DNA of 64,000 bases from Gymnopus androsaceus JB14 (Eukaryota > Basidiomycota > Agaricomycetes > Agaricales > Omphalotaceae). The notes under the pieces were generated by a model that saw only the letters and a list, made by a program, of their open reading frames with translations, was not told where the DNA came from and searched no databases. Made by a program: the position numbers and the translations under genes. This document shows positions 47,429-58,864 of this stretch, piece after piece; the stretch's first letter is position 1, and each line of letters starts with the position of its first letter. The DNA lies in contig ML769504.1 in the NCBI GenBank assembly GCA_009733575.1, positions 75,687 to 139,686 on the forward strand, in the 5' to 3' direction.

Positions 47429-48888
47429 ATGTCTCCCGAAGAACAAGAGTTGATTTTTTCCTTTGCTCAAGTCGCATTCTTTAACACTGTCAATTTAATA
47501 GTGACAATAACCGGTTACGGTATGTAGAAAGTGTCTGAACTGACAAACCTCAATTTAACCCATTTCTTCTACTAGGAGCGTTTGCTTTAGGAACAGGCAT
47601 TACAGTCCATTCGCTAGCGTGCGCATAACCACAACTTTTAAATGTTTTTTATACGTCTTCAACGTTGAGCTGATAGATCGAAATCTTTTGGACGATCACA
47701 AACCCTCCTACTTATCTGCTTGACTACAATTTTCGTCTGCTTCACTTGGGATGTCTTCTACTCTGGCGGTTTCAATCTAATGGATGTCAAATATACATTT
47801 ATGAGGACGCTAGAAGGAGGAATTGCTGCTCAAGGCGAGGCGTCAGATGAAAAAACCTCGACATGGCAGTATATGCCAGGATGGGCAGCAACGATTAATG
47901 TGAGCTTGATGCAATGTTCCGAATAATGTGTATTAATCTTCTTTCCGTCTAGCTGATTCTCAGTGATGGCATTGTGGTTTGGAGAGCATGGATTTTGTTC
48001 CAGAATGACAAGATTTGTAAATCTGTTCTGACCGTCCTCATGTTTGCCAACATAGGTGCGTAACTAGCATCAACACATTGATACCAACTGCCCTAAAAAT
48101 GCACTAGGAATCAATATCGCAGACTGCATCTGGGATAATGTCGAGATTACGATAGAAGTTTCCAGTTCCACTATTCTGGATTGGCTTTCAGCTTTGATTT
48201 CCTTGGTGGTAAATATCGTTGCGACTTTGTTGATTGCGTATAAAGCATGGTAGGTTGGCTCCAAACTTTCCTTGGATTTATAGTAGCAGCTCATCTTCTG
48301 CGATTGTTTTTAGGAGTCACCACCGCATCATGTCAGATGCCTTGCCAATCCATGGCGGAAGAACCCGTGTCGAGAATATACTGCTGCTTTTGGTCGAGTC
48401 TGGGGCTGTATACTGTGGAATACAGTCGGTCTATGTTGTCTTTATCTTACTGGATACATACACGGCGGTGGACCTTGGATTCTCGCAGGCAATGAATGTT
48501 ATAACTGCCATGTCGATTGTCGCTTCTGTGAGTACTTGTCAAAGTTTCATCAGCAAAACCTGGGTGATCCCACAGCAAGGTCCCCCTCTGCACAGAACTG
48601 GACAGCTCTGTGGCTTCTGTGGATTGTATTGGGGCTTCTGTACAGTGCTGTACAGGAATACACAGGAATCCACAGTTTACCCAGGTTTTGCTGATGTTCA
48701 ATGTTCTGCGGTGACTGATGACATTATCTGATACATAGGCGTGTTATCCCATTGCAGTGATCATCCTAGTTCAGACAGGAAGCTCACCTATCGTCGAAAC
48801 TTACTACCATCAAGCCAAGCCTAGTAGTGGTACTTACCAGCTTAGCACAATTTTGCGTTCGAGTAGTGGAGAGACACTGTTTGTATGA
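47429..48888 (+). CDS. Seven-TM integral membrane protein (Agaricomycete family)
   Basis: Multi-pass membrane protein of a large uncharacterised fungal family. Start MSPEEQELIFSFAQVAFFNT. TM segments are visible around VNLIVTITGYG, FALGTGITVHSLA, LLLICLTTIFVCFTWDVF, the signature LILSDGIVVWRAWILF, SALISLVVNIVATLLIAYKAW, LLLLVESGAVYCGIQSVYVV and YPIAVIILVQTG. The loop SDALPIHGGRTRVENI before TM6 is typical of the family. The exon order joins in frame (for example 47429-47519 to 47576). The last intron (about 48529-48739) has been enlarged by a 149-bp MITE, but its splice sites remain, giving VAS joined to ACYPIAVII and ending SSSGETLFV. The ligand and function are unknown. Confidence 0.85.
48548..48696. 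mobile_element. CATCAG-family MITE inside an intron
   Basis: The 149-bp element begins CATCAGCAAAACCTGGGTG and ends TACCCAGGTTTTGCTGATG, with strong inverted repeats. TT flanks both sides, a possible 2-bp target duplication. It lies wholly within the last intron of the 7TM gene, so the protein is unaffected if splicing still works. Confidence 0.85.
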
Positions 48889-49032
48889 TCAGATTGGCCT
48901 CCTAAGGTACTTACACAGCTATACACTGACAGTGAAAATCATGTCGCGCTTCCGAAAATGTAAATGAGTCAATCACGATCTGTTAAAAACCATTTGGATA
49001 TACTTGCTCGACATAAATTTAACCCCAACGAT

Positions 49033-49861
49033 ATGCCATCCCTAGCTCACCTTCCTCTTCCCAATGAATCCGACGAAAACTTTGTTCATATTTATCTCAG
49101 GCCTCCTCACCGATGCTGAATGTGATCGAAACATCCAAATTCACTCTGCAGACCAACATGATTTGACTCTCACCAAAGAGTTACGAGTGTGTTTGAAGAT
49201 GAAGACCTGTCCAGTAGGATCTGGGAACGCCTTGAACGTGGTAGCTTTAGTATTACCGAAGACGGGTGCAAGTGGCTTGCCTCTGGTTGTAATTCTAGAT
49301 TCAGATTTTGTCGATACAATGCAGGTGGGCTTGTAGACTTATGTACTCGAAGGAATGCACACTTACTGATGATCCAAAGATTGTGGATTTGAACCCCACA
49401 TCGACGGCCGTCGTCTCGCATCAGTGGATTCCCAAAGTTTCATGACGGTGAACATTTACCTTAACACTGTTCTTCCGGAAGACGGAGGAGCAACGAGAGT
49501 CTTATCCCCCACCATGTCAGATGGTGGAACTTATCCAGTTCTAGCCAAAGTTCACCCTATCAAGGGTTCCGCCGCTGTATTCCGGGACTCTCTATTTCAC
49601 GACGGAGAAAATTTACTGCGAGGAGAAAAGTACCTACTCCGGACGGACATTATGTTTTCTCGGGAAAAGCCCTTCGACCTTGATGCTGCTTGTATGGGAC
49701 TCGATAATGAAGCGAAAGGGATGGCAGCCTTGGAAATTGCCGTAGGCCTCGAAGACGGAAACAACCCCATTGAAGCCATGCAGTGGTATAGGAAAGCGTT
49801 CAAGCTTTTCCCTGAATTGGAATCTGCTGGGGCTGATTGGAGGCGATATTCCAAGAAGTAA
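49033..49861 (+). CDS. 2-oxoglutarate/Fe(II) dioxygenase, prolyl 4-hydroxylase-like
   Basis: Oxygenase fold of the P4H type. RFRFCRYNAGG joins CGFEPHIDGRRLASVDSQSF across a short intron (about 49325-49379), supplying the iron-binding His-x-Asp in HIDG. The double-stranded beta-helix continues through FMTVNIYLNTVLPEDGGATR, LAKVHPIKGSAAVFRDSLFH (distal His/Arg-type region) and EKYLLRTDIMF. The tail NNPIEAMQWYRKAFKLFPEL resembles a tetratricopeptide-like helix. The N-terminal reading frame is uncertain: GLLTDAECDRNIQ and VFEDEDLSSRIWERLERGS lie in different frames, and a doubled TG near 49186 may be a frameshift. The gene may therefore be damaged, or its first exon boundaries differ from my reading. 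A split, inverted paralogue lies at 32.3-32.95 kb. The Plavaka transposon begins 28 bp after the stop. Confidence 0.7.
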
Positions 49862-50310
49862 AGCTTACGACTGAATTCGTATGTACTGTCATCAGTAAAT
49901 CGGGGAAAGTATGCTGACGGACGGTATCAAACGGTAATATGTGGAATTATCCAATCTTATCTTAATCGAATATGATGCATTGTAAGGCACGCGTTATCAT
50001 GGAAAGCAGATTGCAACGTATTGCTATCTCTACCTTATATTGCAGCAGAATGCCAGTATCGTTCTGTTATTCAGGGATATCACTGCATAATACCATCTTG
50101 TAAGTACAATCCAGGGTAAGTGCAATCATATGGCCTTCTGATTACAATCTTTTTGCAAGTTTTCTTCGATATTGTTAGATCCCAGCAAAATCCTGTTGCC
50201 ATCGACCTCAATCACAATCTATCGCCGTCTTTAGCTAGTATATTATGGAGACTTGGCATGAGCTACCCACTCAACGACTCGTGACTGCAGTTACTTCACT
50301 CCTAGTGGGA

Positions 50311-50983
50311 CTCATGACTCAAAGTTCACCTCGGTGTCGTTCCAAGCATTCTGCCTCGGGCTCATCCGGAAACTCACAGAACTGCAATGGCAGTAGTCCT
50401 ATGAGGCCCAGCTTGAAGAGAAAATTGCGGATTGAAATTACATCTGGTCAAACTCGGTGCGTTTGTTCTTCTATTTCATTTTATTGCTATAATAATTTTG
50501 TGTTCTGTCCATAGTGCTGAAACCCTCCCCACTTCCGAGACGGAAGATGATTCTGGCTCCCCTGCAACTCCTACTCTCCTACGTCAGTGCGTATCTCTTT
50601 TTCTTTCGCAAATCGATTGAAACTAATGTAGCACTTGTAGGCTTCACAACGACCACTGCGTACTTAAGGATGAAGATGGTGACACGACTTTAATTCCCGA
50701 AAGCCAAATCGAGAATGCCGGAGAGCTTGCTGTAAAACTTGGTCTCAAGGTCCAGAAGCGTGATAAACAGCTTACCGTCTCCCGGAATAAAATTAGGAAG
50801 CTCAATGGGTCTTTAGAGGCAGCTGCAAAGCGCGAAGATCAGTTGAGGGCGGAGGTTAAAGCTCTTGTTCTCCAGCGGGATCATAGTAGGCAGGCTAGCC
50901 GTGTGGCGAGGAGTGTGCTGGAGACCGCCGAGGACTTCCCTCCAGACTCATCGACTGTCATGGCATATTCTGGTGTCAACTAA
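50311..50983 (+). CDS. Hypothetical coiled-coil protein inside the Plavaka element
   Basis: Three exons joined by short introns (about 50457-50515 and 50586-50640; the second junction gives LLRQLHNDHCVLKDEDGD). The product of about 180 residues has a serine-rich N-terminus (TQSSPRCRSKHSASGSSGN), an acidic linker (TSETEDDSGSPATP) and a long C-terminal helix (IENAGELAVKLGLKVQKRDK onward to ARSVLETAEDF) with leucine heptads, likely a coiled coil. I do not know the family. It ends 80 bp from the convergent transposase stop, so the two genes form a tail-to-tail pair. An earlier in-frame methionine (50245) exists. It may be an accessory gene of the transposon. Confidence 0.6.
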
Positions 50984-51063
50984 TACTAATAGTAACAGTA
51001 TTCTATGAATATTAACTATTATTTTGTGTCAAAGAAGTCGTGAAATCCAAATAATTTTATATT

Positions 51064-54000
51064 TTACGCTGTTGCGTAACCGGAATCTCCTATATCAGAC
51101 CCTTCTCCATCATCTGCACCAAGATTGTCGTTGTCGTCGTCGTCGGGCTCAGGCTCTGCACCATTTCCATCTTCGTCACTATCGGGGTCTTCATCGCTCT
51201 CATCTTCCGAGTCTCTATCCTCAAGGTCCTCCTCTTCATCTGAAAAGTCCTCCAGCTCTGGCGGAATCCGGGAACCGTGATCGGTAGCGAAATCGGGTAC
51301 ATCGATATTGACCTCAGATGCCGCTGTAACTTCACTTCCATTGTCGCTTCCATCCATTGGAACATCGGCGTGTCCAATGCCACCACCAGGAAAATATCGC
51401 ATGAACATGTCACGGTCGACAAAGCTAACCAGGTATATTCAGACTAAACACTCTACATGCTTTGAAGAAGTTTAATGTACTTACATATCCACATAGAAAT
51501 TACTCCAATCTTCGTCCTGTCCTGGTCGGCGAGCGACGGAGTTTAACGATTGAAGAAGGTCAGACGTTTTATCACTGTTAAAGTCTGGGATGAGGTGGCA
51601 AGCTCGGATGACAACGGAGGGGTCAAGAAACCCAAACGCCATATCATCAGTATCTGGAACAAATCCAACTTTTGGAAGTTTGGCAAAGCGGGAACCAGAA
51701 CGATAACCTGGCTCTGTACCAAGCCAGCGCACCCAAAGAAATTCCATGTGCCGAGTCTGCGAGGACTGCTGACTGCGCCGGGGATCAAGATGTATGACCT
51801 GAGCATGGAAAATTCCCAATATCTGTGCGTACCAATACGGGTGCACTCCGGGATGTGTTTCAGGCGAGCGAACCATGACAGTACAGTGATCTGTTCGTGG
51901 ATTGATGAGGTCGGAATCGCGTCGCACATCGTAAGTCGTGTAGTTTATGCGCAAGGTCTTGACCGCATAGATTTTTTGGTTTATAATGCGGATTGTGTTG
52001 CGGTCTTCGTCAGTAAAGTCTTCTTCATCACCATCAAATTTGCGCTCTAGGACGCGGTTCAATAGGTGGTCTTGCAACTTGGGTAAAAAGCGCTGTAATG
52101 TGTATGAGAACCAACAGCCCTCATGATGTGTTTCATATTAACATACCTGTTTGGCGGCATCCAGAGGATTCTCTTGAAGAAATGTAGAGAGAGCAATGGG
52201 ATGGTCGCGTCTATCTGACATTTGGTGATGTACCTGAAGGATAACGTCGTCCAGACGTTCACTAGTGGAGAACGCAACATGATGGGCATGCACCGACTTT
52301 TTGGTTTGTTTCTTCGCAGCGTCTTTGACTCTCGCCGTAACTCGTGTTCGATTGAGTATACGCGAACGCCGATAGCGTTTTCCTATCTGAGCTGCCGCTT
52401 CGCGTTTGTTAGACAATGAATAGTATAACTTAACGAGTCGGTGAGCTAGTTCCCCCTGTATATATTTCATTAGTAAAAGAAGAGAGTCGTCATCTATGTA
52501 AATACATACCGCTTGAGTAGAATAAGAGTCCGAGGTTCCAAACCAGCGAATGAAAGGAACATAATCCCCAAGAGCATGAAACTTGTATGTCAACAAGTTC
52601 ATCTTCTTGGGTTTCCGTGGTGCCGTTTTCTCTGCAGCCTGCACACCTGCAGCTGAAAGACCAGCAGCTTCCGCCTGGCGTCGACCTCGAGCTCGAGCCT
52701 CCCGTGGAAGCTCCACGGTGTCAAAATCGGCACATGTGAGGTCTCGAAACTCCCGCATTATCCGGCCATACTCAATGGTAAGCTTGTCGAGGCGTTCCAA
52801 GGTAGGATCAATGTGCATTCTGAGCTTTGCCAAAGCATGCCATTCTGCCGTGCGGTACAAAAGCTTCATCAAGCGATCATTGTGCTCACCCTCTAAAAGG
52901 CCTTCAAAGGCAGGGATTGCGCACTACGTCGATTGAGCTTCATGGTTCTCGATATTGAACACTTACATACCTGTAGTAAATCCTCAAAATCGCGGGCTGC
53001 CAGCTTCTTCATCTCAGATACATTGGCTGTGAAGCGACGTATGGTTGCGTTTCCAAATGTAGGGATTTGTCGGAACCTGTGAATTTAATGTAAAATGTGA
53101 CATGGGGCAGCGGAAAGCTTATATACCTCTCGTCTAGGCGTTCTACGAGAGCCGCTCCATTGGGAGAAGCATATAGAAGTCGAATAAGGTGAGTGAATAG
53201 CATTTTCCAGACTCCCAGCTCAAACTCGTGCATAAGATCAACCACGAGCATCTTGGCTGGGTTGAAATCCAGACCCAGACGGTCAACGAATGCGTTCTAA
53301 GGATATAGAGGTTAATATAAAGTTATCGTGTAGACGAGACTTTACCATTGTCGGCACTGAAGAGGAGTCCTTTAACAAGTCTTGAACCTTTTTCCCGCCA
53401 ATTGGTACAGCAAATTTATATATCAGTTCTCGAGCCCGTCTCACTGCACTAACAATAAAGTAACGGGCTCTGGAATTGCGGAATCGTAGATCAGCGCCAA
53501 CTTTGTCAAGAAAAGATTTTGGGATGAAGCATCGCGGACATGGACATAGACCCTTGTCCCGAATAGTGGCCAATAAGACTCTGCAGTAACCATGTCAGTA
53601 TATGAGTTAAGACAAGTCTAAGTTCAAAGAGTGCTCACTTTTCAGGATAGTCAGCGGAATAGGTGAAAAAACGCGGAAAAACTCTCCGTTCCACTTTATC
53701 TGCACACATTATAACAACCCCATACTTGTAGGCATGTAGAAATTCATCGGTAAGGAGGAATTTCCATACAGCGTGCATAAGTTCTCGACGGCAGTGCGTT
53801 AAGATATCGGCCTTTTGTGACTTTGTTGACCATTTTGCGCAGTGATCTTTTGCCCAATCTTGGAATGAATCTGGCAACTGTCATACTTGGTCAGCGTGTT
53901 GAGCTTTGTAGACGATACATCACTCACCGAAGGTATATAAGCTAGATGATGGCAGGCTTGCGAGTTGGGCTGTGAGCGTATGTATTTTGACAAATTGCCC

Positions 54001-55356
54001 AACATCATGTAGATTGGCCATAGTTTGGCATTTCCAAATTGTGCGAGATGCGTGGAATCAGACCAAAACATCAAAGCTGCAACAGTGCGCTCGCGTGTAC
54101 ATCCACTCTCATCAGGATGCAGTGCAGTACGTTGGACGCGGTCATGCTCCTGGATGAATGCATCCGAAGTGTAAATCTCTCCGTGAACGCGATACGGCTT
54201 GTCAGCAGATGGAGGCTGATGAAAGAGTTTGAACGGGGAAAAATGATATTTGAGTGCAAGAGGATCCGCAAACGTCTCCTTGATTACGGACAGGAGATCA
54301 CGATAGTATAGCCCAGGCACCTTGAACGTTCCAGACGGGGTATCTTTGTGGCCAGAAGGAACTTCGATGTCTACGTCAACTTTGGTGAAGCCTTCGAATG
54401 GAGTTTCCGCGGAGGGCGGAGTTGCGTTATCAACTCTCTCATTCTCCCGCTGAGCACTGAAGCTACGAAGGTCATTGACCGAAAAATCGGGCTCGAGCAA
54501 CACCTCGTGGACAAGACGAGTAGTCTCGGCCTCCGATTTCACACTTGAACCGGAGTTCAACCACCGCATGAGCCTCCAGGTGCTCATATTAGCAAATGGC
54601 CATGGAGGAGCTGTACTGCTTGCAGTATCCTGCGCAGAAGACAAGTCACCACCAGTGGTGACAGTAGAGTTGAATCGCTGTCCGCTTTCATGAACATTTG
54701 CAAGATCTTCCACTGGAAGAAAGGAATCGGGATCATATGAGGGACGGTGAAGGTACTCGCGCCAAAGATGAAACGGATTGAGCGCAGTTTTCACTGTGTC
54801 GCGCACAATGAGGATAATCCGTGGAAGTGGACGTGAAGGTGGTGCAGCAGGAGTGCTCTCGGCAGTAGCATCAATAGTGGCTGGGGCACCTTCTGGAAGC
54901 ATATCGCGATGGGGCGCAGGGAGTCGACATCGGTATCGCGTAGGCTCTGCAGGATGGGGAGGACTCGGAGCAGTAATAGATGAAGGAATGGGACCAGAGA
55001 GAGCTGCTGCAGGATCTGGAGTAGCCTGAGGACTGAAATCAACATCCATATTCCCAGAACTACTAGAGGAAGCAGCTGTGAGGTCTGGTGTCTGCATCAA
55101 AGTCTGAGGATCAGGCATCTGGAAGATCAGATGTTAGTGTCGAGAAGCCTAAAACCGTTAGATAGAAAAGTACCTGATATAACGAATCATCTTGAACCTT
55201 TCTGCGTTTTGCTCTTTTTTCACTTTTGGCAGAAGAACGATCGCGTCGATTTTGGCTAAGGGTTGCGAAGTGGGCTTTGTAGGTAGTACATCCTGTCTGA
55301 TGCCGAACAAGTCCAGACTGTCTTGCACACGTTTGACCGCAAAGACATAAAAGCAT
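51064..55356 (-). CDS. Plavaka-family transposase
   Basis: Large transposase of the Agaricomycete Plavaka group, expected to cut and rejoin the element ends. It starts with a C2H2-like finger (LCGQTCARQSGLVRHQTGC), then a disordered serine/proline-rich stretch. The core carries family landmarks: HFSPFKLFHQPPSADKPYRV, GEIYTSDAFIQEHDRVQ, ERTVAALMFWSDSTHLAQFG, NAKLWPIYMMLGNLSKYIR, ACHHLAYIPS, CPCPRCFIPKSFLDKVG and MLVVDLMHEFELGVWK. The catalytic acidic residues probably lie in the FWSDSTH and VVDLMHEFE segments. A middle domain follows with KMNLLTYKFHALGDYVPFIRWFGTSDSYSTQ. Near the C-terminus are IRINYTTYDVRR-like and WVRWLGTEPG segments, and it ends in a long acidic tail (DEDPDSDEDGNGAEPEPDDD). 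About nine short introns interrupt it. The start is the methionine before the finger; an upstream exon is possible. Confidence 0.85.
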
Positions 55357-55462
55357 TAGAAGGTAGAGGATAATACTAAGCCAAAATGGATACTTGCGCA
55401 TCCAGTACATTCTGTGGCTCAAACGACAGAGCAACACTTACTTAGCAAAACAAGAGATAGCG

Positions 55463-55720
55463 AGACTCGGTCAGGGTAACACAGGCTAGAGAATCCCACA
55501 TGCGGTTCTCTTCCGAAAGAACACCAGGTATTCAAGCTTTGAAACAAGAGCGTTGCAACACACGCGGTGGAACTTGGTCAGGGTAACAAAGTCTAGAGAA
55601 TCCGATGGAATCCAGATCTCAGATTCTCTACAAGTCTGCAGTAGATTTTCAGGTTTCGAAACAAGAGTCGTCCAGTTCTCTACAAGTTTTCAGTGGGTTT
55701 TCGGGTTTTGAAACAAGAGC
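55463..55720. repeat. Internal repeats between transposase and DUF6698 gene
   Basis: GGTCAGGGTAACA.AG.CTAGAGAATCC occurs twice (from about 55469 and 55571). TT.GAAACAAGAG occurs three times (about 55539, 55655, 55706). AGTTCTCTACAAGT and ATTCTCTACAAGT also repeat. The position in the divergent intergenic region suggests promoter or transposase-binding sites. Confidence 0.6.
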
Positions 55721-55894
55721 ATCACAATGCAATATCAGTTATATTGGGGGCTACAGTAGGGACATCAACTCAGATATCCATCTGGTTCCTGGAAAGCTAT
55801 AAGATGAGCCGGCAAATTTTTGGGAAGGGTAAACCTTACCTTTCCCCCCACTTTTCTTTCGTTCCTTTCATTCTTACTATTCCCTAATAATCCA

Positions 55895-57579
55895 ATGTCC
55901 TCCTCTGCCTCTTCTCGTGCTTCTAGTCCTGCTGCTACTTCTTCTCACCCTCCAATGTCGCCTGAAGAGACCCAAACTCTTGTGATCTCATTAAAGCGAC
56001 GAGCTGATGCTCTGGAAAAAGAGTTAGAAGAGGCCAATGGCAAGAAGAAGAAAAGATATAGGTAAGTATTGCTATCATCTCCAAAGGTGACAGACCACTT
56101 ATCTTCTCTGGCAGTGCTTCTCCAATGACCCGCGCTCGAGGCCTTCTGAAGCTCGTGTCCATGCACCCTATCCATGAGATATTGGCAGAAGTAGACCGTC
56201 GGGAGATGGCGAAGCTGGAGGAGGAAGACTCTGATGATGAGGAAGACGATCTTACGCCAGAGCAGCTGGAAGAGCAGCAGATTACCAAGCGCCAGTGAGT
56301 ACTCCAATCACTTTCATAGTAATAACAACATTTTTATGAGTAACTTGCAGTCAGGACCGGTTGTGGATTGCTTATCATGCTCTCCTAAAACTCATTCCCG
56401 GTTGCCAGAAGGTCCTTGCTACTGAGGCCGATGGTGATCAAGAGCGTTTCATTCGAGGAGTAAGTTAACGATAAAAAAACAAACTTGATCGTTACTCAAT
56501 ACTAGAAACAGCTTGAACGTGCCGCAAATCTTGCTCGCGGCGAGGACATCTCTCGTTCCAAGTCCAAGGTTGCCAACATCCTCAATCGATGTGAACCACC
56601 TCCTATGCCACTCTTGGACCCTATCAGCCGCAACAACCGTGGATTTCAACACGATTCTACAGGTCATCGGCTCTGTCCTATTGAATATGACTTCGATGAT
56701 GTTGAGTATGTAATTTATGTTTTATTTAAATTTGTCTGATATTTTGAATTGCGTTTTCTGTAGTGTGAAAGCCAAAATCCGCAACAATGACCCTGCATTT
56801 CCTACTAATGGGTCGCTATTCTTTAATGGCCTCTATCACGGTCTTCGCGGTGACCCTCTAGATGTTGAGAAGGGCTTCCTCAAATCTGGGGAGCTTGTCA
56901 AGGCGTGTTCTTTTATTTTTCTTACCAAGTTGCCAACACCAATTATGTTTATAGCTCGCGAAGTGCCTCCTCACTTCTTCCGGCTCAGCGGAAGGCTACG
57001 ATATCGACGCGGAAAACCAAATTCCTGCTGCAAAGAAATCCAAGGCACCGACGAAGAGGAATGTAGCACAGATTCTTGGTATCACCACAGTCACTCCCCC
57101 AATCATTGCGTACGTAGCTTGCATGGTATGTCGTTCACTTTATTTTTTCCATGTATAAAACTCACTGTCTTTTAGTATCATTTTTCTCTCACCGATGCGA
57201 CATCCTGGGATGCGAACTACAATGGTTTCAATTACGTTGCATTGTATGATACAATTGTGGACTATTTCGAGGCTGTCAAGCCAGAGACTCCCGAAGCGAA
57301 GCACATGCAGGAGCTTTTGGGATGGTGGACCAAGTACATTTCTTCTGTCAAATTATTTACTCTCGCTGATGTCTTACACATTACAGGCATCTCTTCCCTC
57401 AACAACAGAGTGCTGCAGCCGCTGCTCGATCTGCTGTCACCTTCCACTCCACTATCAGTCAGCAACGTGCAGCCAAGGTCAAGGCTGCAGTGGATGCGGA
57501 GGCAGCTAAACGAGCCGCCGCCGCCGCCGCTACTGCCGCTGCCGTTGTCATCAGTCCTGCTTCTGGTAGTAGTAACTAG
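55895..57579 (+). CDS. DUF6698-like protein inside the Plavaka element
   Basis: Start MSSSASSRASSPAATSSHPP. Exons 55895-56061, 56115-56294, 56351-56459, 56506-56705 and 56764 onward join in frame. Conserved parts match the DUF6698 family of Agaricomycetes: DRLWIAYHALLKLIPGCQKV, RNNRGFQHDSTGHRLCPIEY, SLFFNGLYHGLRGDPLDVEK, GFLKSGELVK, ILGITTVTPPIIAYVA and YHFSLTDATSWDANYNGFNY. The tail TKLFPQQQSAAA-like region and an alanine-rich helix end in VISPASGSSN before TAG. The intron near 56903-56951 would need a GC donor or a junction I have not found. The last intron (about 57334-57388) also has a weak donor. The function of DUF6698 is unknown. It is transcribed divergently from the transposase and lies inside the element's termini. 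Confidence 0.8.
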
Positions 57580-58864
57580 CCAGCGGTACTCCAGGGTTAT
57601 TCCCTCTTTTCTCATTCTATCTCTACGTCATTCTTTTGCTACTTATTGTACTGCCTGTCCGTAATATACTATCTAATATCATGAATTTTGCTGCATCCTT
57701 TTTTTGTATGGAAACCAAATTTCAACGAGGCTGCAAATGATGTTTCTCGCCTAGTATTCTCCTGCTTTGCCATTGCATGCATTTTGCTACCAGCATTAGG
57801 CTGTTCCGCCATAACAAAGCTTCATCGTAGAGATATAACATTCCACCCAAGTATCCTTCTGTATCACATTCAAATACAACTTTTGTTATTTATGAGCCCC
57901 GAGCGCAACCCACTAACATGATTTCTGGACCATCGCATCTTCGGAAATGAAAACCAAGTATCAGAATCATCAGTGGTCTTGTACTATCATGGCGCTAAGT
58001 AGTAATTTCGCTGAATATTCTCGAATGATTGCCATATACTGAGATGATTATAACGGATGGCAAGATGCTACCATCACACATCTCCTGACTGGCTAAAGTA
58101 ATCAATCACTATCAATCAAAATCCAAGCTGCAATATTTTACCAATATTGCATTGATGGCGCCTAGTTACATTAGAACGGGCGAGTTCGCCATTGAATGTC
58201 GACAACCCCCCGATTTACTGATGGTTACACTGTATCTAATCTGAATATTCGGCCCGGGATTGCTCTACGCTTTATATTATTCTAAGAGCCTTTCAGGATT
58301 CTATATTTGAGGGAGGAGCGTCGAATTCATCATTTCTCAGCTTTGTTTGCCACTGGCCTTAGGGAGCAGGAAACAAGCAGTGGCATCACAGAATCGGAAA
58401 GAGAAGGAACAAGCGCTAACGTTTTTGGAACGGGCGCCTAGCACTCTTGCATCTCTTCGTTTTTATGGTTTGAAAATTGAGACGAATCGAGTCAGTTGAT
58501 TCTCGACTATTCCCTTCAGCATTTTGCTTGGGAAGATGTGGCAGGACTATTGCTTCTTTTAAAAGTTCGCATGCTGTTTCGAAGCGATAGAAGAAAGGGA
58601 GGAAGAGACAGTGACAGGAATGTTTTGGATAAGGATAAACGAGCGAGTTTGGTGCGTTTCTCATGTAAATATCAGAAATTGACAAAGCTCATTTTATCAG
58701 TACCCATAACCAGCTACATCGCATTCTCCCATTCCTCATCTGTCCAGCTTAGCCGTATTTCAGAACAACGAAATTTAATGTCTTAGGACAGCGTTATCTC
58801 CTCGACACAAAAGCGGCTCCGTTGCGGGGCTATCGAAAACTTTGTCACAGGATCTTAAATAAAA
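57580..58864. other. Right end of the transposon and flanking DNA
   Basis: No further gene up to the transposon end at 58223. From there to the EF-2 pseudogene is single-copy-looking sequence that would have adjoined the 2OG-oxygenase 3' end before insertion. Similarity to the EF-2 upstream region begins near 58790. Confidence 0.45.

Larger units (their letters stand above)
49890..58223. mobile_element. Plavaka (CACTA-like) DNA transposon, 8.3 kb, three genes
   Basis: CATCAGTAAATCGGGG at the left end is repeated exactly, in inverted orientation, at the right end (CCCCGATTTACTGATG). GT flanks both ends (49888-49889, 58224-58225), a 2-bp target duplication of the size expected for CACTA-type transposons. 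Inside are a coiled-coil gene (+), the transposase (-) and a DUF6698-like gene (+). All three can be spliced into continuous reading frames as far as I could check, so this may be a complete element. Confidence 0.75.

Noticed and set aside
51543..52050. Plus-strand frames of 128-166 codons opposite the transposase
   Set aside because: They are shadows of the transposase exons, which carry the recognisable family motifs on the minus strand.
57262..57615. Minus-strand frame with glycine/serine run (GSGSSGGGGGS)
   Set aside because: It is antisense to the alanine-rich C-terminal tail of the DUF6698-like gene.
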